Assembly (NCBI GenBank): GCA_963590415.1
Contig: CAVAPB010000018.1
Coordinates: 1-45,512 of the forward strand
Origin: Fimenecus sp963590415
Lineage (GTDB): Bacteria; Bacillota; Clostridia; Oscillospirales; Acutalibacteraceae
Reading direction: 5' to 3'
DNA: 45,512 bases
Made by a program: the position numbers and the translations under genes. The notes under the pieces are model-generated. The model had not been told where the DNA came from. It ran no database searches and worked only from the letters and a program-made list of their open reading frames with translations. This document shows positions 9,436 through 19,223 of this stretch, one piece after another. Position 1 is the stretch's first letter, and each line of letters begins with the position of its first letter.

Positions 9436-11658
9436 ATGCCAAGAAAAATAATAAATGCAATTATAAGCATATTTCTTATTTTAACCACATGCATTCTTAC
9501 ATGCACCAACGCATTTGCCGCTTCTTCCAGAGACAAGACTTATGTCAAGGAAGTATATTTAAGCTACGGCAACACGGAGGATGAGGCGAAAAATTGGCTT
9601 ACAAATAACGGATATGAGGTTCTTGATTACAACCTCAACGAGGGCGCCGATGATATATTCTCTACAAAGAGAGCCGTTTATCTCGGATATAAAACTACCA
9701 CCGATCCCGAAGAAGCCATAACGGATATGCGTCTTATGAATATGAAGGGCGGCTACAGCGTTCAGGATTATCAGATGCTTCTTGACGAGCAGAAGTCGAA
9801 CATTCAGGCATTTATTTCTGACTTCGTTATTTCTGTAAACGAATACAGAAACAATTACAATAACGGTCAGGAGCGTGCAAAAGCCGCACACGATATGCTT
9901 AACCTTCTTTATGACGATGATACACAGCAGTATATGGGCGATCTTCTCCTTAACAGAGTAAAAGAAGAATATTCCGATGAGGAATATAATGCCTTAAGTG
10001 ATGAAGAGAAAAGTAAAATTGCCGATATGACTACAATTCTTATGCAGGGCAGCTCCGGTGCAGTGCTCAGCATTGAGCAGATAATCGCCCTTGCTTGCGA
10101 TGATACAAATACGCTTTGGATGGACAGATACAGCAGCGCAAAAACATATGATGAGATGGTTGAAGCTCTTATGGATGAGAAAAATCTCTCTGTCGACCAA
10201 GCCGTTAAAGAGCTTGCCGCTGAATACGACGAGGATGCTAAGGCAATTTATTCAAAGTTTGAAGATTATAAAAACTATCTTAATAATTACTTGAAAGAAG
10301 ACCTTTCCCTCGACAGCTCACAGAAAGAGATAGATGCCTACGCGGCTGAGCATGAGGATTTTGATGTAACAAACTGGCTTGCCGCAGGAACGCAATATGT
10401 TCTTCTCAACACACTGGTAAATGACGACATTTCACTTTATGATTTAATCACAAACAATGAATACGACCTTAATAATACTGACAGATATTTGCTCTATCCA
10501 CTCGTTTCTGTATTAACAAAAGGTCAAAGAGCCTGCCTCGACTTCTTGCCGATGTATCAGATAGTTTCTCTCGGCATAAACGGCGACGAAGCATATAAAG
10601 ATGCTATGGAGCAAACGGATATATCATCGAAGGAAAAATTGAAAGTATCCGTTTACGACGGTGTTGACAGAACCATTTTCGGAAACGAGGTTGCCTTGAC
10701 AAATGAAGCTTTAAGGTTTCAGGCTTCAAGCGGTAATGACGCTGTTTCCGGCGTATTCGGCAGTATTTCCCTCACTTCAATAGTCCTTTATTCTGTGTTT
10801 GCGGTTTCTTTTGCAGCAACAGTTGCTTCGTGGGTGTTAAGCTCGCATATGAAATCTGTTGCGGAACAGTTCCTTTTGGATTATGACACGGCCAAAGGCA
10901 ACATTTCATATTTCGGAAAAAAGACCACGCAAGCCATTGATGATGAAGCATATAATTACTATAACCAGAAATACAGTGACTCCGTAGACGCGGTTGACGA
11001 AGCTTTGGCAGGCGTCGGTCGATCTCAAACATGGGAAAAGGTGTTTTATTATTCCGGTATAGCAATGACTTGTATTTCCATCATACTTTTCGGTGTTGCG
11101 ATTTGGAGCACTTACAACGATATGAAAGCATACTACAATGCTGAATTTACGCCGATACCTATGCATATGGTAAATCAGGATGTCAACGAGAATGACGAAA
11201 AAACCTTTACCTATTACACTGCGGTTAAATGTAACAGGCAGGAACAGAATATGGTAACAGATAGTACAAAACTTCTCGGAGATTTCGGTGACCTCAACGG
11301 CGATGTCGGCAGACAGTGGGTTGCACTTTATACTACAAAGGATAAGGCGGCAGGAAATCCGATCACAACAAAGCTTCTTGTTCGATATGAAAACAGTAAT
11401 CTCCCGGATGACAACTGCACAGCACTTTCAATGTTCGGTGAAAATGTTGCGCAAAATCTGACCAACGAAAAGCTCGGATATACCTATTCGGACGGAAAAA
11501 ACGGCATTTATATGTTTTTTGATACAGATAAAACAGCTTTTTCGGGCAGCATTTTTTCAAACGGCACCTATGCTTTAATCGGCGGCGGCGCATTGGCTGT
11601 AATTGCAGTTATATCATACTTTATAAGCAAAAGTGTTAAAAAGAAAAGGAACGCCTGA
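9436..11658 (+). CDS. Large surface protein, MABP-like plus helical core (paralogue 2)
   Basis: Third operon gene, 740 residues, starting 3 bases after the previous stop. Its architecture is the same as that of its neighbour: signal peptide (1-29), MABP-like strands at 65-102 (NLNEGADDIFSTKRAVYLGY), helical core, paired membrane helices at about 444-466 and 537-560, second beta part, C-terminal helix and basic tail. The two proteins are nearly identical over the stretch from FTPIPMHMVN to GRQWVALYTTKDKAAGNP, while the segment between the paired helices differs strongly. That suggests tandem duplication with uneven divergence or gene conversion. No catalytic motif is seen. Function unknown. 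Confidence 0.8.
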   Translation: MPRKIINAIISIFLILTTCILTCTNAFAASSRDKTYVKEVYLSYGNTEDEAKNWLTNNGYEVLDYNLNEGADDIFSTKRAVYLGYKTTTDPEEAITDMRLMNMKGGYSVQDYQMLLDEQKSNIQAFISDFVISVNEYRNNYNNGQERAKAAHDMLNLLYDDDTQQYMGDLLLNRVKEEYSDEEYNALSDEEKSKIADMTTILMQGSSGAVLSIEQIIALACDDTNTLWMDRYSSAKTYDEMVEALMDEKNLSVDQAVKELAAEYDEDAKAIYSKFEDYKNYLNNYLKEDLSLDSSQKEIDAYAAEHEDFDVTNWLAAGTQYVLLNTLVNDDISLYDLITNNEYDLNNTDRYLLYPLVSVLTKGQRACLDFLPMYQIVSLGINGDEAYKDAMEQTDISSKEKLKVSVYDGVDRTIFGNEVALTNEALRFQASSGNDAVSGVFGSISLTSIVLYSVFAVSFAATVASWVLSSHMKSVAEQFLLDYDTAKGNISYFGKKTTQAIDDEAYNYYNQKYSDSVDAVDEALAGVGRSQTWEKVFYYSGIAMTCISIILFGVAIWSTYNDMKAYYNAEFTPIPMHMVNQDVNENDEKTFTYYTAVKCNRQEQNMVTDSTKLLGDFGDLNGDVGRQWVALYTTKDKAAGNPITTKLLVRYENSNLPDDNCTALSMFGENVAQNLTNEKLGYTYSDGKNGIYMFFDTDKTAFSGSIFSNGTYALIGGGALAVIAVISYFISKSVKKKRNA

Positions 11659-11691
11659 CACTCCTATTATTAAACAACGGGAATGAGTTTA

Positions 11692-13167
11692 ATGAAAGTC
11701 AAGAAAATCTCAAGTTTTATAACCGTGCTTGCACTGTTAATGACCCTCGGCATTGTTTCTTATGCCGAGGAGCCATGTGCTACCGTAAATTCAAACGGCA
11801 CCTCTGTCTCCTACTCCTCATTTTCGGAAGCATGGAGCAAGGCTGTTGATTTAGGTAACAGCGGCGAAGTAACATTAGTGCTTAATAAGGACTGGCAGGC
11901 TGACAGCACAGGCTCTCTCGGCAGCGGCTCCGGATTTAATAACGGTGCGCTGTCATATTCAGGCGGCAACAATCTGACAATCGACCTTAACGGTTATTCT
12001 ATTGACAGAAACCTTTTCAAGCCGATTTCAGGAGGCGCAGTCATATATGTTAATTCAACAGTAACGATTACCGACTCACGGAGCGGTGAATACACCGTTT
12101 CCGATTTATTTAGGGGCGGCGCAATTAAAAACGGCTCAAATACCGAACGAGGCGGCGGAATAGTTATTGCAGACAATGCCACTCTCAACCTTTACGGCGG
12201 CACTGTTCTAAACTGCGTTTCAACGGACGACGGCGGAGCAATCAGCATCACCGGCTCGGGCGCACGGCTCAATATAGACGGCGGCTCATTCTATGGTAAC
12301 CGTACCTACGATTCGTCCGGAGAGTGCTGTGGAGGCGCTATTTACAGCAATGCGGCAACCATCAAAATAAACAACGCCGTTTTTGAGGGCAACTATGCAG
12401 AAGACAACGGCGGCGCTATCTATGCAAACGACGGAAGCGTTTACATAAACTCCTCCCGATTTTATTCAAATTCCTCTGTTGAGGAGGGCGGCGCTGTATA
12501 TGCGGACGGAAGCGTAAATACAGAATTCAGAAACTGTCTGCTTTCGCAAAACACATCAAGCGATGACGACGGCGGAGCAGTTTATTGTGATTCAAACAAC
12601 GGAACATATTTCTATGACTGTCAGATGTACTATAATCACGCCGCATCAGATGGCGGTGCGGTGTTCATCAATGCCGACAAGGTGTTTTTTATCGGCGGCT
12701 GTGTTCAATATAACACCGCCTCAAAATACGGCGGCGGAATATATGTTGACAGTATGTATGATATAAATGCTTCAGGCAAGCTTATAATAAAAGACAACAC
12801 CGTCAACGGAAAAGCAAGCGATGTTTGCCTGCAGGACGGAACAGCCTCAACCGCATATTTATACTGCGGAGGACTTTACGAGGGTTCTTCGGTATGGCTT
12901 TGTTCAAATGAAACAGGCTCGCAGCTTGCAATCAAGGGAATTGATAAATATCAATACACCAATTATATCCATTTTGATGAGGGCTTCACGGCAGGAAAAA
13001 TAAATTCGTCCTCTGTCAGCAGCGACAATATACGGGCAATCGCCTCAGCTTTCGGTAAAGGAAATGTACTGTATATATGCATAGCGTTACTGATTATTCT
13101 TATTTCGGCAACCGTTACAGCATCAGTCAGAAGAAAAAAGAAAGGAGCAAACAAAAATGACCGATAA
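11692..13167 (+). CDS. Secreted right-handed beta-helix protein, Pmp-like repeats
   Basis: Fourth operon gene. The start at 11692 (MKVKKISSF) is preferred because GGGA lies 9 bases upstream; an ATG at 11683 in the same frame is the alternative. A signal peptide ends near residue 25 (SYAEE). Residues of about 95-400 carry repeats of the GG-A-I/V-Y ... F-x-x-N type: GGAIYANDGSVYINSSRF, GGAVYADGSV, GGAVYCDSNNGTYFYDC, GGAVFINADKVFF, GGGIYVDS. This pattern is typical of polymorphic membrane protein-like beta-helices used as surface adhesins or stalks. A membrane helix at about 460-480 and the tail RRKKKGANKNDR anchor it. Its end overlaps the next start by 11 bases. It could bind host or substrate polymers, but nothing in the sequence shows which. 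Confidence 0.82.
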   Translation: MKVKKISSFITVLALLMTLGIVSYAEEPCATVNSNGTSVSYSSFSEAWSKAVDLGNSGEVTLVLNKDWQADSTGSLGSGSGFNNGALSYSGGNNLTIDLNGYSIDRNLFKPISGGAVIYVNSTVTITDSRSGEYTVSDLFRGGAIKNGSNTERGGGIVIADNATLNLYGGTVLNCVSTDDGGAISITGSGARLNIDGGSFYGNRTYDSSGECCGGAIYSNAATIKINNAVFEGNYAEDNGGAIYANDGSVYINSSRFYSNSSVEEGGAVYADGSVNTEFRNCLLSQNTSSDDDGGAVYCDSNNGTYFYDCQMYYNHAASDGGAVFINADKVFFIGGCVQYNTASKYGGGIYVDSMYDINASGKLIIKDNTVNGKASDVCLQDGTASTAYLYCGGLYEGSSVWLCSNETGSQLAIKGIDKYQYTNYIHFDEGFTAGKINSSSVSSDNIRAIASAFGKGNVLYICIALLIILISATVTASVRRKKKGANKNDR

Positions 13168-16100
13168 CAGAAAATCCATAATCAAATTTTTACTTGCTTC
13201 CCTTTCTGTTTTTCTTATTATTGCTTTGATTATAACAAGCTACGGCTCTGTTTTCGGAGTAGTGGCTTCTTACGGCTCAAAGTACATTTCAGATGTACAG
13301 GTATTCAGCGGCGACAGCCTCGACAGTGCTGTGCAAAGCTGTGAGGCAGCCGGTTATATTGCTGTTAAAAAGAATATAAACCACTCCGCAAGCGGAGATA
13401 TAAAGGACAACGGAATATATGTTGTAGGCTATAAGACAACCGAAAATGCCGATGAGGGCATAACAGGCATATCAATGCTTCAAATGAACGGCGGTTATCA
13501 GGATTACACTTACGGCGATGTTGCTGAAAGAGCTGTTGAAAAGCTCGGAAATCTTCCTACCGAATTGTACTATGCAATTGAAGAATTTTCTGAAAACTAC
13601 AGTAAAAACAGCCCGGCGGCGATTGTCGCATACAATATTCTTAACTGTTATCATATAGATGAGCTCAACAACATAAAGCTCGGAGAGTATTTGGTTAGTG
13701 ATGATTGCACCGTCGATTTCGTAAAAAAGCTGATTTCACGCTCAAGCACAACAGTCATTTCTGCGTTTTGCAATGCACTTGTCGCAGGTGTAGCTGATTA
13801 CGGTGATGACAACTGGGCGTCAAGAATTGCCTCTTCGACTGTTAAGGATGAGTTAAAAGACGAGGATAACGGCAGAATGCTCGACATTAAATACAAGGTT
13901 CTTGCAAACGAGCTTGTAAGCAGTCTTCAGACATTTTCCGAAGGTTACAACGCTGCCATTCAGCGCTCTGAAGAGAGTACTGAAAAAGTGAGCTCATCAA
14001 AGACGCCTAAGTCCGTTTCAACCGAAATTCCTGAAGAAACCGTTGAAGCAATGACTACCGGCGGCGAGATAAAATCCGAGGACGGCGACTCATTTTATCT
14101 TTATGCTTATGCAGTGTTGAACCAATACGATTACGATGAAACAACAAAGCTCGGCGATTATATAGTTTCACTCGGTAATTCAACCTATGACGAGGCTGTA
14201 AATTTGAGAAAGATTTATCCCCTTGTCGACAGTCTGACAAACGGTCAGCTTGCAACAATGCGTCTGTGCGGTGTCGCCTCATCTGCCGTTTATCTTGTTA
14301 ACGACTCGGGAATACTTGAGGAGAGCGATAAACAAATCAGCGTTATAAAAGAAGAAATAAATCAAGTTCTTAAATCTGACAGCATATCAATATGGGTCGG
14401 AACGGATCAAACCGTTTACAACCAGAAGGTTGCCGTTACAACGGACGCTTACAGAGCAAACTCGGCAGGTCAGATTTACAATACGCTTACCACCCCCGAC
14501 GATATAGATAATTTCTTATCCGGAACCCTTTCAAAAATAGAAATTGCCTCTCTCGTAATCGGAATAGGTTGGGGAGTTACGGTTTTAGTAACTACGGCAA
14601 TCAAAGCTATTATGTTCACTGCTGTATTCACAGGCACTATGAGTATGTGGGCAATCTGCTGTGCGGGAATCGGTATGGGTGTTTTCAGCACGATATTCGG
14701 TATCCTCGGTTGTGCATTCATCATTTTGAACTATGTGGCTCTTGTGGCTATGATTGTTATCCTCATTGCCTTATTTGTTAAATACCTTTGGGATTTATTT
14801 ACAGATGACGACGCAGAGGATTTTACCGAAATTCCGTCTGTTATGTTTGATTTGGCTCAAAACAGATATGTAAGATATGATGCCGTAAAATTAAACGGCA
14901 GTCCTGCAAATATAAACGGAGACAATGCGAGAAGATGGAATGCGCTATACACCACAAAGAGCAGTTATGTCGGCACTCCCATCTGTTCCGAGCAAATTGA
15001 TGACCTTATTACCGTTGAGTACGACAACAATAAAACACCGCAGGGATATCAGCCCGTTAAATGCTTCGGAGAGGTTTCTGCGGCAAACTTAAATGCAAAT
15101 TCCAAGTCTGATTCAGCCTCGGTATATATGTTCTTAAAAAATACAACAAGTACTATAAACGAGGGTGAGCAGACAGAACTTCCCGACGGCACACAGTACA
15201 TTTCCAAGCTTTCTCTTTCGGTTGAAAGCAGCGAGACAGCGGCGAAGGCGGCGTTAACAAAATCGGGCTACAATGTTCTTGATATAAACCTCACTCCGGT
15301 TACGGCTTCGTTGAAAAAGTATACATATCTCGGTTATACAACCACAACGAACGCCAACGATGCAGTTACCGATATAAGAATATCAGCAAGAAATTCGACC
15401 GCCGCTTATTATTTCGGCAACGCCTCGTACACCTCCTGCGGAACAACCCCGACGGGAGATACGCTTTATTACACATCGTATAAATCTGCCGGAACGCCTA
15501 TTCTTGCAGACTTGCTTGTTAAATACTCGCTTAACGATATACCGGAGGGATATGAGCCTGTAAATATGTTTTGCGGCGGAAACGCATTTAACTTCAATGT
15601 CGGAAGTGAGACAGATAATACCGTTTCAAGAACACACAGATCTCAAACATACGAACACTGGAATGATACGGGACTTTATCTTTACTTCAAGCCATCCGTT
15701 TCATATACCGACGGAGAAGAATACATTTCCGGATTTGTTCTTGTGGCAGGTAACGCAAGCGGCAAATTGGATAACAGCGCAGATGATTATATAGAAGCGT
15801 TAAAACTGAGTAAATTTGATTTAAGCCTTACGCATGCCGCCAAATGGCAGCTTCCCACAGAAGCCCATGGCATGGTGTCAGAGGAACGTTGGGCAGGAAA
15901 TATAGAAACATATATCTGTTACACCACAACGCATAACCCATACAGGGCAATTTACGGGTTAAGGTCGTATACCTCAGCTCCGGGCAATTATACCGTTCCT
16001 GCTAACCTCGGGACCCTTACCTCGGGCGCTTATGCAGTTTGCGATGTTATGTTTGAGCTTCCGTATCTTGTAGGCGGTGGCAGTGCGGCAGAGTATTATA

Positions 16101-17770
16101 TGCGCGGTATTTATGACTCTCATTCATATCAGTTCGCAAGCTGCAGCGGTACTTTAACCGGATTGGAGCAGCAAACCCCTACATCGGAGCTTTTACCCGA
16201 AGATTATGAAACTGTTGATTGGGCAAGCTGTAATGTCAGAGGAAAAGGGCTTTATGTTCTTGGTCCCGTTGAGGGCGGTACTCCCCTTACCGTCGCAGAT
16301 ATACTTGTTTCGTCAAACAGCACGGTTCCCGACGGATTTGAGAGCGTGCAGGACTTTAAGACTCCTAACAGAACAGAAGCGCATAACCTCGGTTATGCAA
16401 CCGCAAATTCAAAATATGTTTCAAGCGGGAAAAGTATTACGCCTGTATATATCTGCATAAAGACAAAAGCTTCTGTTGAGAAAAAATATATTTCATCCAT
16501 TTATGTTTCCACCTATACACTGGAAAAAGCAGCCGGCGATAACCTGTCAAGCTACGACGCCGCCACTAAAGAGCTTATCAAAAAAAGTTGCAGCGAATAT
16601 TGTATTCAAAGTCTTTTAATGCAGTGCACCGATGAGATAATACAGGCAAATTTGGCAGTAGATAGTTCGCAATCGTTCTATTCAGATCCGTCTGCCGTAG
16701 CAAGTTCGGTATCTTATATCGGCGTGTCGAGAACGAATTCATCATCAGAAGCAATCACCGGTATCATCAGATATGTTACCGACCGTACAGATGTTTCTCC
16801 TACAATACAGGTAAGAGGAATTACCTACACAAAGGCAGGAGATATGATACCCGATCCAAAGGGCTCGTACTATCTGTATTACACGACGGCTTACGGCTCC
16901 ACCCCGGGTATGCCGATCACCTCCGTAAGCGTAAGTTCAGATGTATATGAATCAGACTGCGCAACTGTAATGACAACAAATTCCGTTGATGTCTCTGAAC
17001 TTAAAAACGGAACGACAGTAACACGCGAGGCTTCAAAAGCCACTCTTTACGGTGATGTGAACGAATCAAACTTTATCCATATGAAATATGCCGATACAGC
17101 CACGATGATGGGAACGATTTATGTCGGACACGGCAAGACAAAGCAAGAGGCGCAATGCAATCTTCTAAGCCTCGGCTGTAATATATGCGTCGATATGGAT
17201 ATAAACCAAAATACAGGCGGCGAATATATATATATCGGATATTCAAGATACACGCTGCTTCCCTCGGAAGTCAGAAAAGGCGTTGCAAAAAATGCCGTCA
17301 GAGATATTTTGCTTACTGTCGGCGAGCCGCACCAAAGCGTTATTTATAAGGATGGTGTAAAATATAAAAGTGCGGTTGACGAATATACCTCCGCATCGGA
17401 TTCTGACGGAACGAAGGCAGTATCTTTGAATTCAGGTACGGGCGGAAAGCAGATTTATCTGTATTATTCAATACAATCGACCAAGGATACCGCCTACCCC
17501 ATATCAAAGCTGGGCTTAGCGTGCAAGGATTACGGAATGATTAACAACGACTCCAATACATGGGAGCATATCTATGATATTAACGGAAACCGCGTTAATC
17601 TTAACGAAGGCGCTATAGCTACTGATGACAGCGGAAATCATATTTCCGATAACAGAGTATATCTGTATGCCAGCAGAACAGAAAACGCTGTCAAGGAAGG
17701 CTGTCAGGTCGATATGAGCACCGTTAATAACGAATTCGTATCATACGATGTTTATATGAAGGGAGCGTAA
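13157..17770 (+). CDS. Giant surface protein with many MABP-like strands (1,537 residues)
   Basis: Fifth and largest operon gene. AAAGGAG sits 9 bases before the ATG. Residues 8-30 are a signal anchor. The N-terminal third repeats the architecture of the two paralogues upstream: strand pair at 89-107 (IYVVGYKTTENADEGITGI), helical core with YPLVDSLTNGQLATM, then a block of three to four membrane helices (about 464-548). The rest is a string of beta segments, each ending in a Y-x-Y-x-T/S strand. Examples lie near 590 (WNALYTTKSSYVGTPI), 722 (YTYLGYTTTTNANDAVTDI), 765 (DTLYYTSYKSAGTPI), 1185 (YIGVSRTNSSSEAITGI), 1233 (YYLYYTTAYGS), 1354 (YIYIGYSRY) and 1428 (QIYLYYSIQ). I count about nine such strands. 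There is no C-terminal anchor. Function unknown. Confidence 0.8.
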   Translation: MTDNRKSIIKFLLASLSVFLIIALIITSYGSVFGVVASYGSKYISDVQVFSGDSLDSAVQSCEAAGYIAVKKNINHSASGDIKDNGIYVVGYKTTENADEGITGISMLQMNGGYQDYTYGDVAERAVEKLGNLPTELYYAIEEFSENYSKNSPAAIVAYNILNCYHIDELNNIKLGEYLVSDDCTVDFVKKLISRSSTTVISAFCNALVAGVADYGDDNWASRIASSTVKDELKDEDNGRMLDIKYKVLANELVSSLQTFSEGYNAAIQRSEESTEKVSSSKTPKSVSTEIPEETVEAMTTGGEIKSEDGDSFYLYAYAVLNQYDYDETTKLGDYIVSLGNSTYDEAVNLRKIYPLVDSLTNGQLATMRLCGVASSAVYLVNDSGILEESDKQISVIKEEINQVLKSDSISIWVGTDQTVYNQKVAVTTDAYRANSAGQIYNTLTTPDDIDNFLSGTLSKIEIASLVIGIGWGVTVLVTTAIKAIMFTAVFTGTMSMWAICCAGIGMGVFSTIFGILGCAFIILNYVALVAMIVILIALFVKYLWDLFTDDDAEDFTEIPSVMFDLAQNRYVRYDAVKLNGSPANINGDNARRWNALYTTKSSYVGTPICSEQIDDLITVEYDNNKTPQGYQPVKCFGEVSAANLNANSKSDSASVYMFLKNTTSTINEGEQTELPDGTQYISKLSLSVESSETAAKAALTKSGYNVLDINLTPVTASLKKYTYLGYTTTTNANDAVTDIRISARNSTAAYYFGNASYTSCGTTPTGDTLYYTSYKSAGTPILADLLVKYSLNDIPEGYEPVNMFCGGNAFNFNVGSETDNTVSRTHRSQTYEHWNDTGLYLYFKPSVSYTDGEEYISGFVLVAGNASGKLDNSADDYIEALKLSKFDLSLTHAAKWQLPTEAHGMVSEERWAGNIETYICYTTTHNPYRAIYGLRSYTSAPGNYTVPANLGTLTSGAYAVCDVMFELPYLVGGGSAAEYYMRGIYDSHSYQFASCSGTLTGLEQQTPTSELLPEDYETVDWASCNVRGKGLYVLGPVEGGTPLTVADILVSSNSTVPDGFESVQDFKTPNRTEAHNLGYATANSKYVSSGKSITPVYICIKTKASVEKKYISSIYVSTYTLEKAAGDNLSSYDAATKELIKKSCSEYCIQSLLMQCTDEIIQANLAVDSSQSFYSDPSAVASSVSYIGVSRTNSSSEAITGIIRYVTDRTDVSPTIQVRGITYTKAGDMIPDPKGSYYLYYTTAYGSTPGMPITSVSVSSDVYESDCATVMTTNSVDVSELKNGTTVTREASKATLYGDVNESNFIHMKYADTATMMGTIYVGHGKTKQEAQCNLLSLGCNICVDMDINQNTGGEYIYIGYSRYTLLPSEVRKGVAKNAVRDILLTVGEPHQSVIYKDGVKYKSAVDEYTSASDSDGTKAVSLNSGTGGKQIYLYYSIQSTKDTAYPISKLGLACKDYGMINNDSNTWEHIYDINGNRVNLNEGAIATDDSGNHISDNRVYLYASRTENAVKEGCQVDMSTVNNEFVSYDVYMKGA

Positions 17771-17773
17771 GAC

Positions 17774-19078
17774 ATGGGAAGATTAAAAAAGCCGGTTACT
17801 CTTTTATGTTTAATCTGTATGTTTATATCGTTGTCAACCGCCCTCCCCTCTTTTGCTGTCAACAATTCGGATGCCGCAAGCAAATATGTTTATACGATAA
17901 ACATAAATGTTACCAATCCTTGTAATTCCTCAGACATGGACAGGGATGCCGTAAATGTGCTGTTTTTCGATTATTATTACAACGGAATGAACGGTTATCA
18001 GGACGAGTCAAAGGAGACCTTTGATATGTCGTGGAGCGGAAACAGTAATAAAAATTCTGATTTTCTCAACGAGCATTTTATACGGAGTAACGACAACTCC
18101 TACAGCACGAGCTACGAGATTACGCTCAACGGCAAGCTTAACAGAATATATATAAAGCTTAATATGGACGGCGGAGAAAGGCTTTCCTTTACGGTTGAAA
18201 GCGTTTATTGCAACGGTATCAGAATTAACAGTAATACGGATTATGTTTCCTCTGCTTATAACGATTCAACAGCAACGGTTTATTGTTCAATGGAAAAATC
18301 TACGATAAACGAGGCAAATTCCCCATATTTTGAAGAGCATAGCGACTTCGGAATTTCTGAAAAGGAAATGCACGCAGTTATAAAAGGTACGGAAAATTCC
18401 GAAAGCCTTGCAGGTCAGTTCAAAGATCAGTATAATGCGGTTATTGACACATCGGTTCTTAAAAATTGCGTTGAAGCATCTGACGGTGATATAAATCAGT
18501 ATTACTCTCATCACGATGAAGAAAGTATGTATGAATACACATTTTATTTTGATGTGGAAAATCCAATTGACCTTACAAACGCCGATTATGATGAGGTAGA
18601 ATGCTTTTATATTGAAATGAAGTATATTGACAAAAACGGATACGGTAACAGCAACACCTATAAGCTTGATATGTCATACAACTCGGACTTAAAGCGAAAC
18701 TTAAATCAAAGCTACCTTAATTATTTTGAGGCGTATGATGATAACGGTTATAAAACTCACTTTTCCGTTTGGGTTCCGGGAATTATTACCGAAGTTAACT
18801 GTAAGCTGAATATGAGCGGTGAAAAGCTGTGTGTTAACATTGAGAAAATAACTCTTAACTCGGCTGCGGTAAACACAAACAGAGATTATGTATCTTCTGT
18901 TTATTTTGACTCGGATGCCAAGATTAAATGCAGCGTACCGGCTTCACAGATAATTGCTGACGGGGCCTTACCTGATGCTTACAGCATAAGTTTATACGAC
19001 CAATACGGTGCGATCGTTTCAGAAGCCTTATATAACAACGCAAAAAGCAATCCGCAAAAGTATCTATATCATCAATAA
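17774..19078 (+). CDS. Secreted protein with two tandem internal repeats
   Basis: Last operon gene, 434 residues, starting 3 bases after the previous stop and preceded by AGGGAG. A signal peptide covers about 1-29. The mature protein is made of two similar units of about 150-160 residues. Unit 1 holds IYIKLNMDGGERLSFTVES and NTDYVSSAYNDSTATVYC. Unit 2 holds VNCKLNMSGEKLCVNIEK and NRDYVSSVYFDSDAKIKC. Each unit is followed by a DQY-G/N-A-I/V tail. No membrane helix or catalytic motif is seen, so it may be released or bind the anchored proteins of the operon. I do not recognise the family. Confidence 0.78.
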   Translation: MGRLKKPVTLLCLICMFISLSTALPSFAVNNSDAASKYVYTININVTNPCNSSDMDRDAVNVLFFDYYYNGMNGYQDESKETFDMSWSGNSNKNSDFLNEHFIRSNDNSYSTSYEITLNGKLNRIYIKLNMDGGERLSFTVESVYCNGIRINSNTDYVSSAYNDSTATVYCSMEKSTINEANSPYFEEHSDFGISEKEMHAVIKGTENSESLAGQFKDQYNAVIDTSVLKNCVEASDGDINQYYSHHDEESMYEYTFYFDVENPIDLTNADYDEVECFYIEMKYIDKNGYGNSNTYKLDMSYNSDLKRNLNQSYLNYFEAYDDNGYKTHFSVWVPGIITEVNCKLNMSGEKLCVNIEKITLNSAAVNTNRDYVSSVYFDSDAKIKCSVPASQIIADGALPDAYSISLYDQYGAIVSEALYNNAKSNPQKYLYHQ

Positions 19079-19123
19079 ATCTATACAGGTATAAACAATG
19101 CCTGACTTACACAACAATGCATT

Positions 19124-19169
19124 AACCCACACAGATATGCACCTGCATTATCTGTGTGGGTTGTTTTTT
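19124..19169 (+). terminator. Strong terminator ending the secreted-protein operon
   Basis: AACCCACACAGA (from 19124) pairs with TCTGTGTGGGTT (to 19162), giving a 12-bp stem with a further TA/TA extension. It is followed by GTTTTTT. It closes the operon that begins at 5913. Confidence 0.9.
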
Positions 19170-19223
19170 CGTGTTAAAATATATCGTTTTTAAGTGCGTT
19201 GCAGTGTTTTTACAGCTTAAATT

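Noticed and set aside
5913..19078. MACPF/perforin or toxin signature in the secreted operon
   Set aside because: MABP domains in bacteria can accompany MACPF, so I looked for the MACPF signature and found none; no toxin or immunity gene was recognised either.
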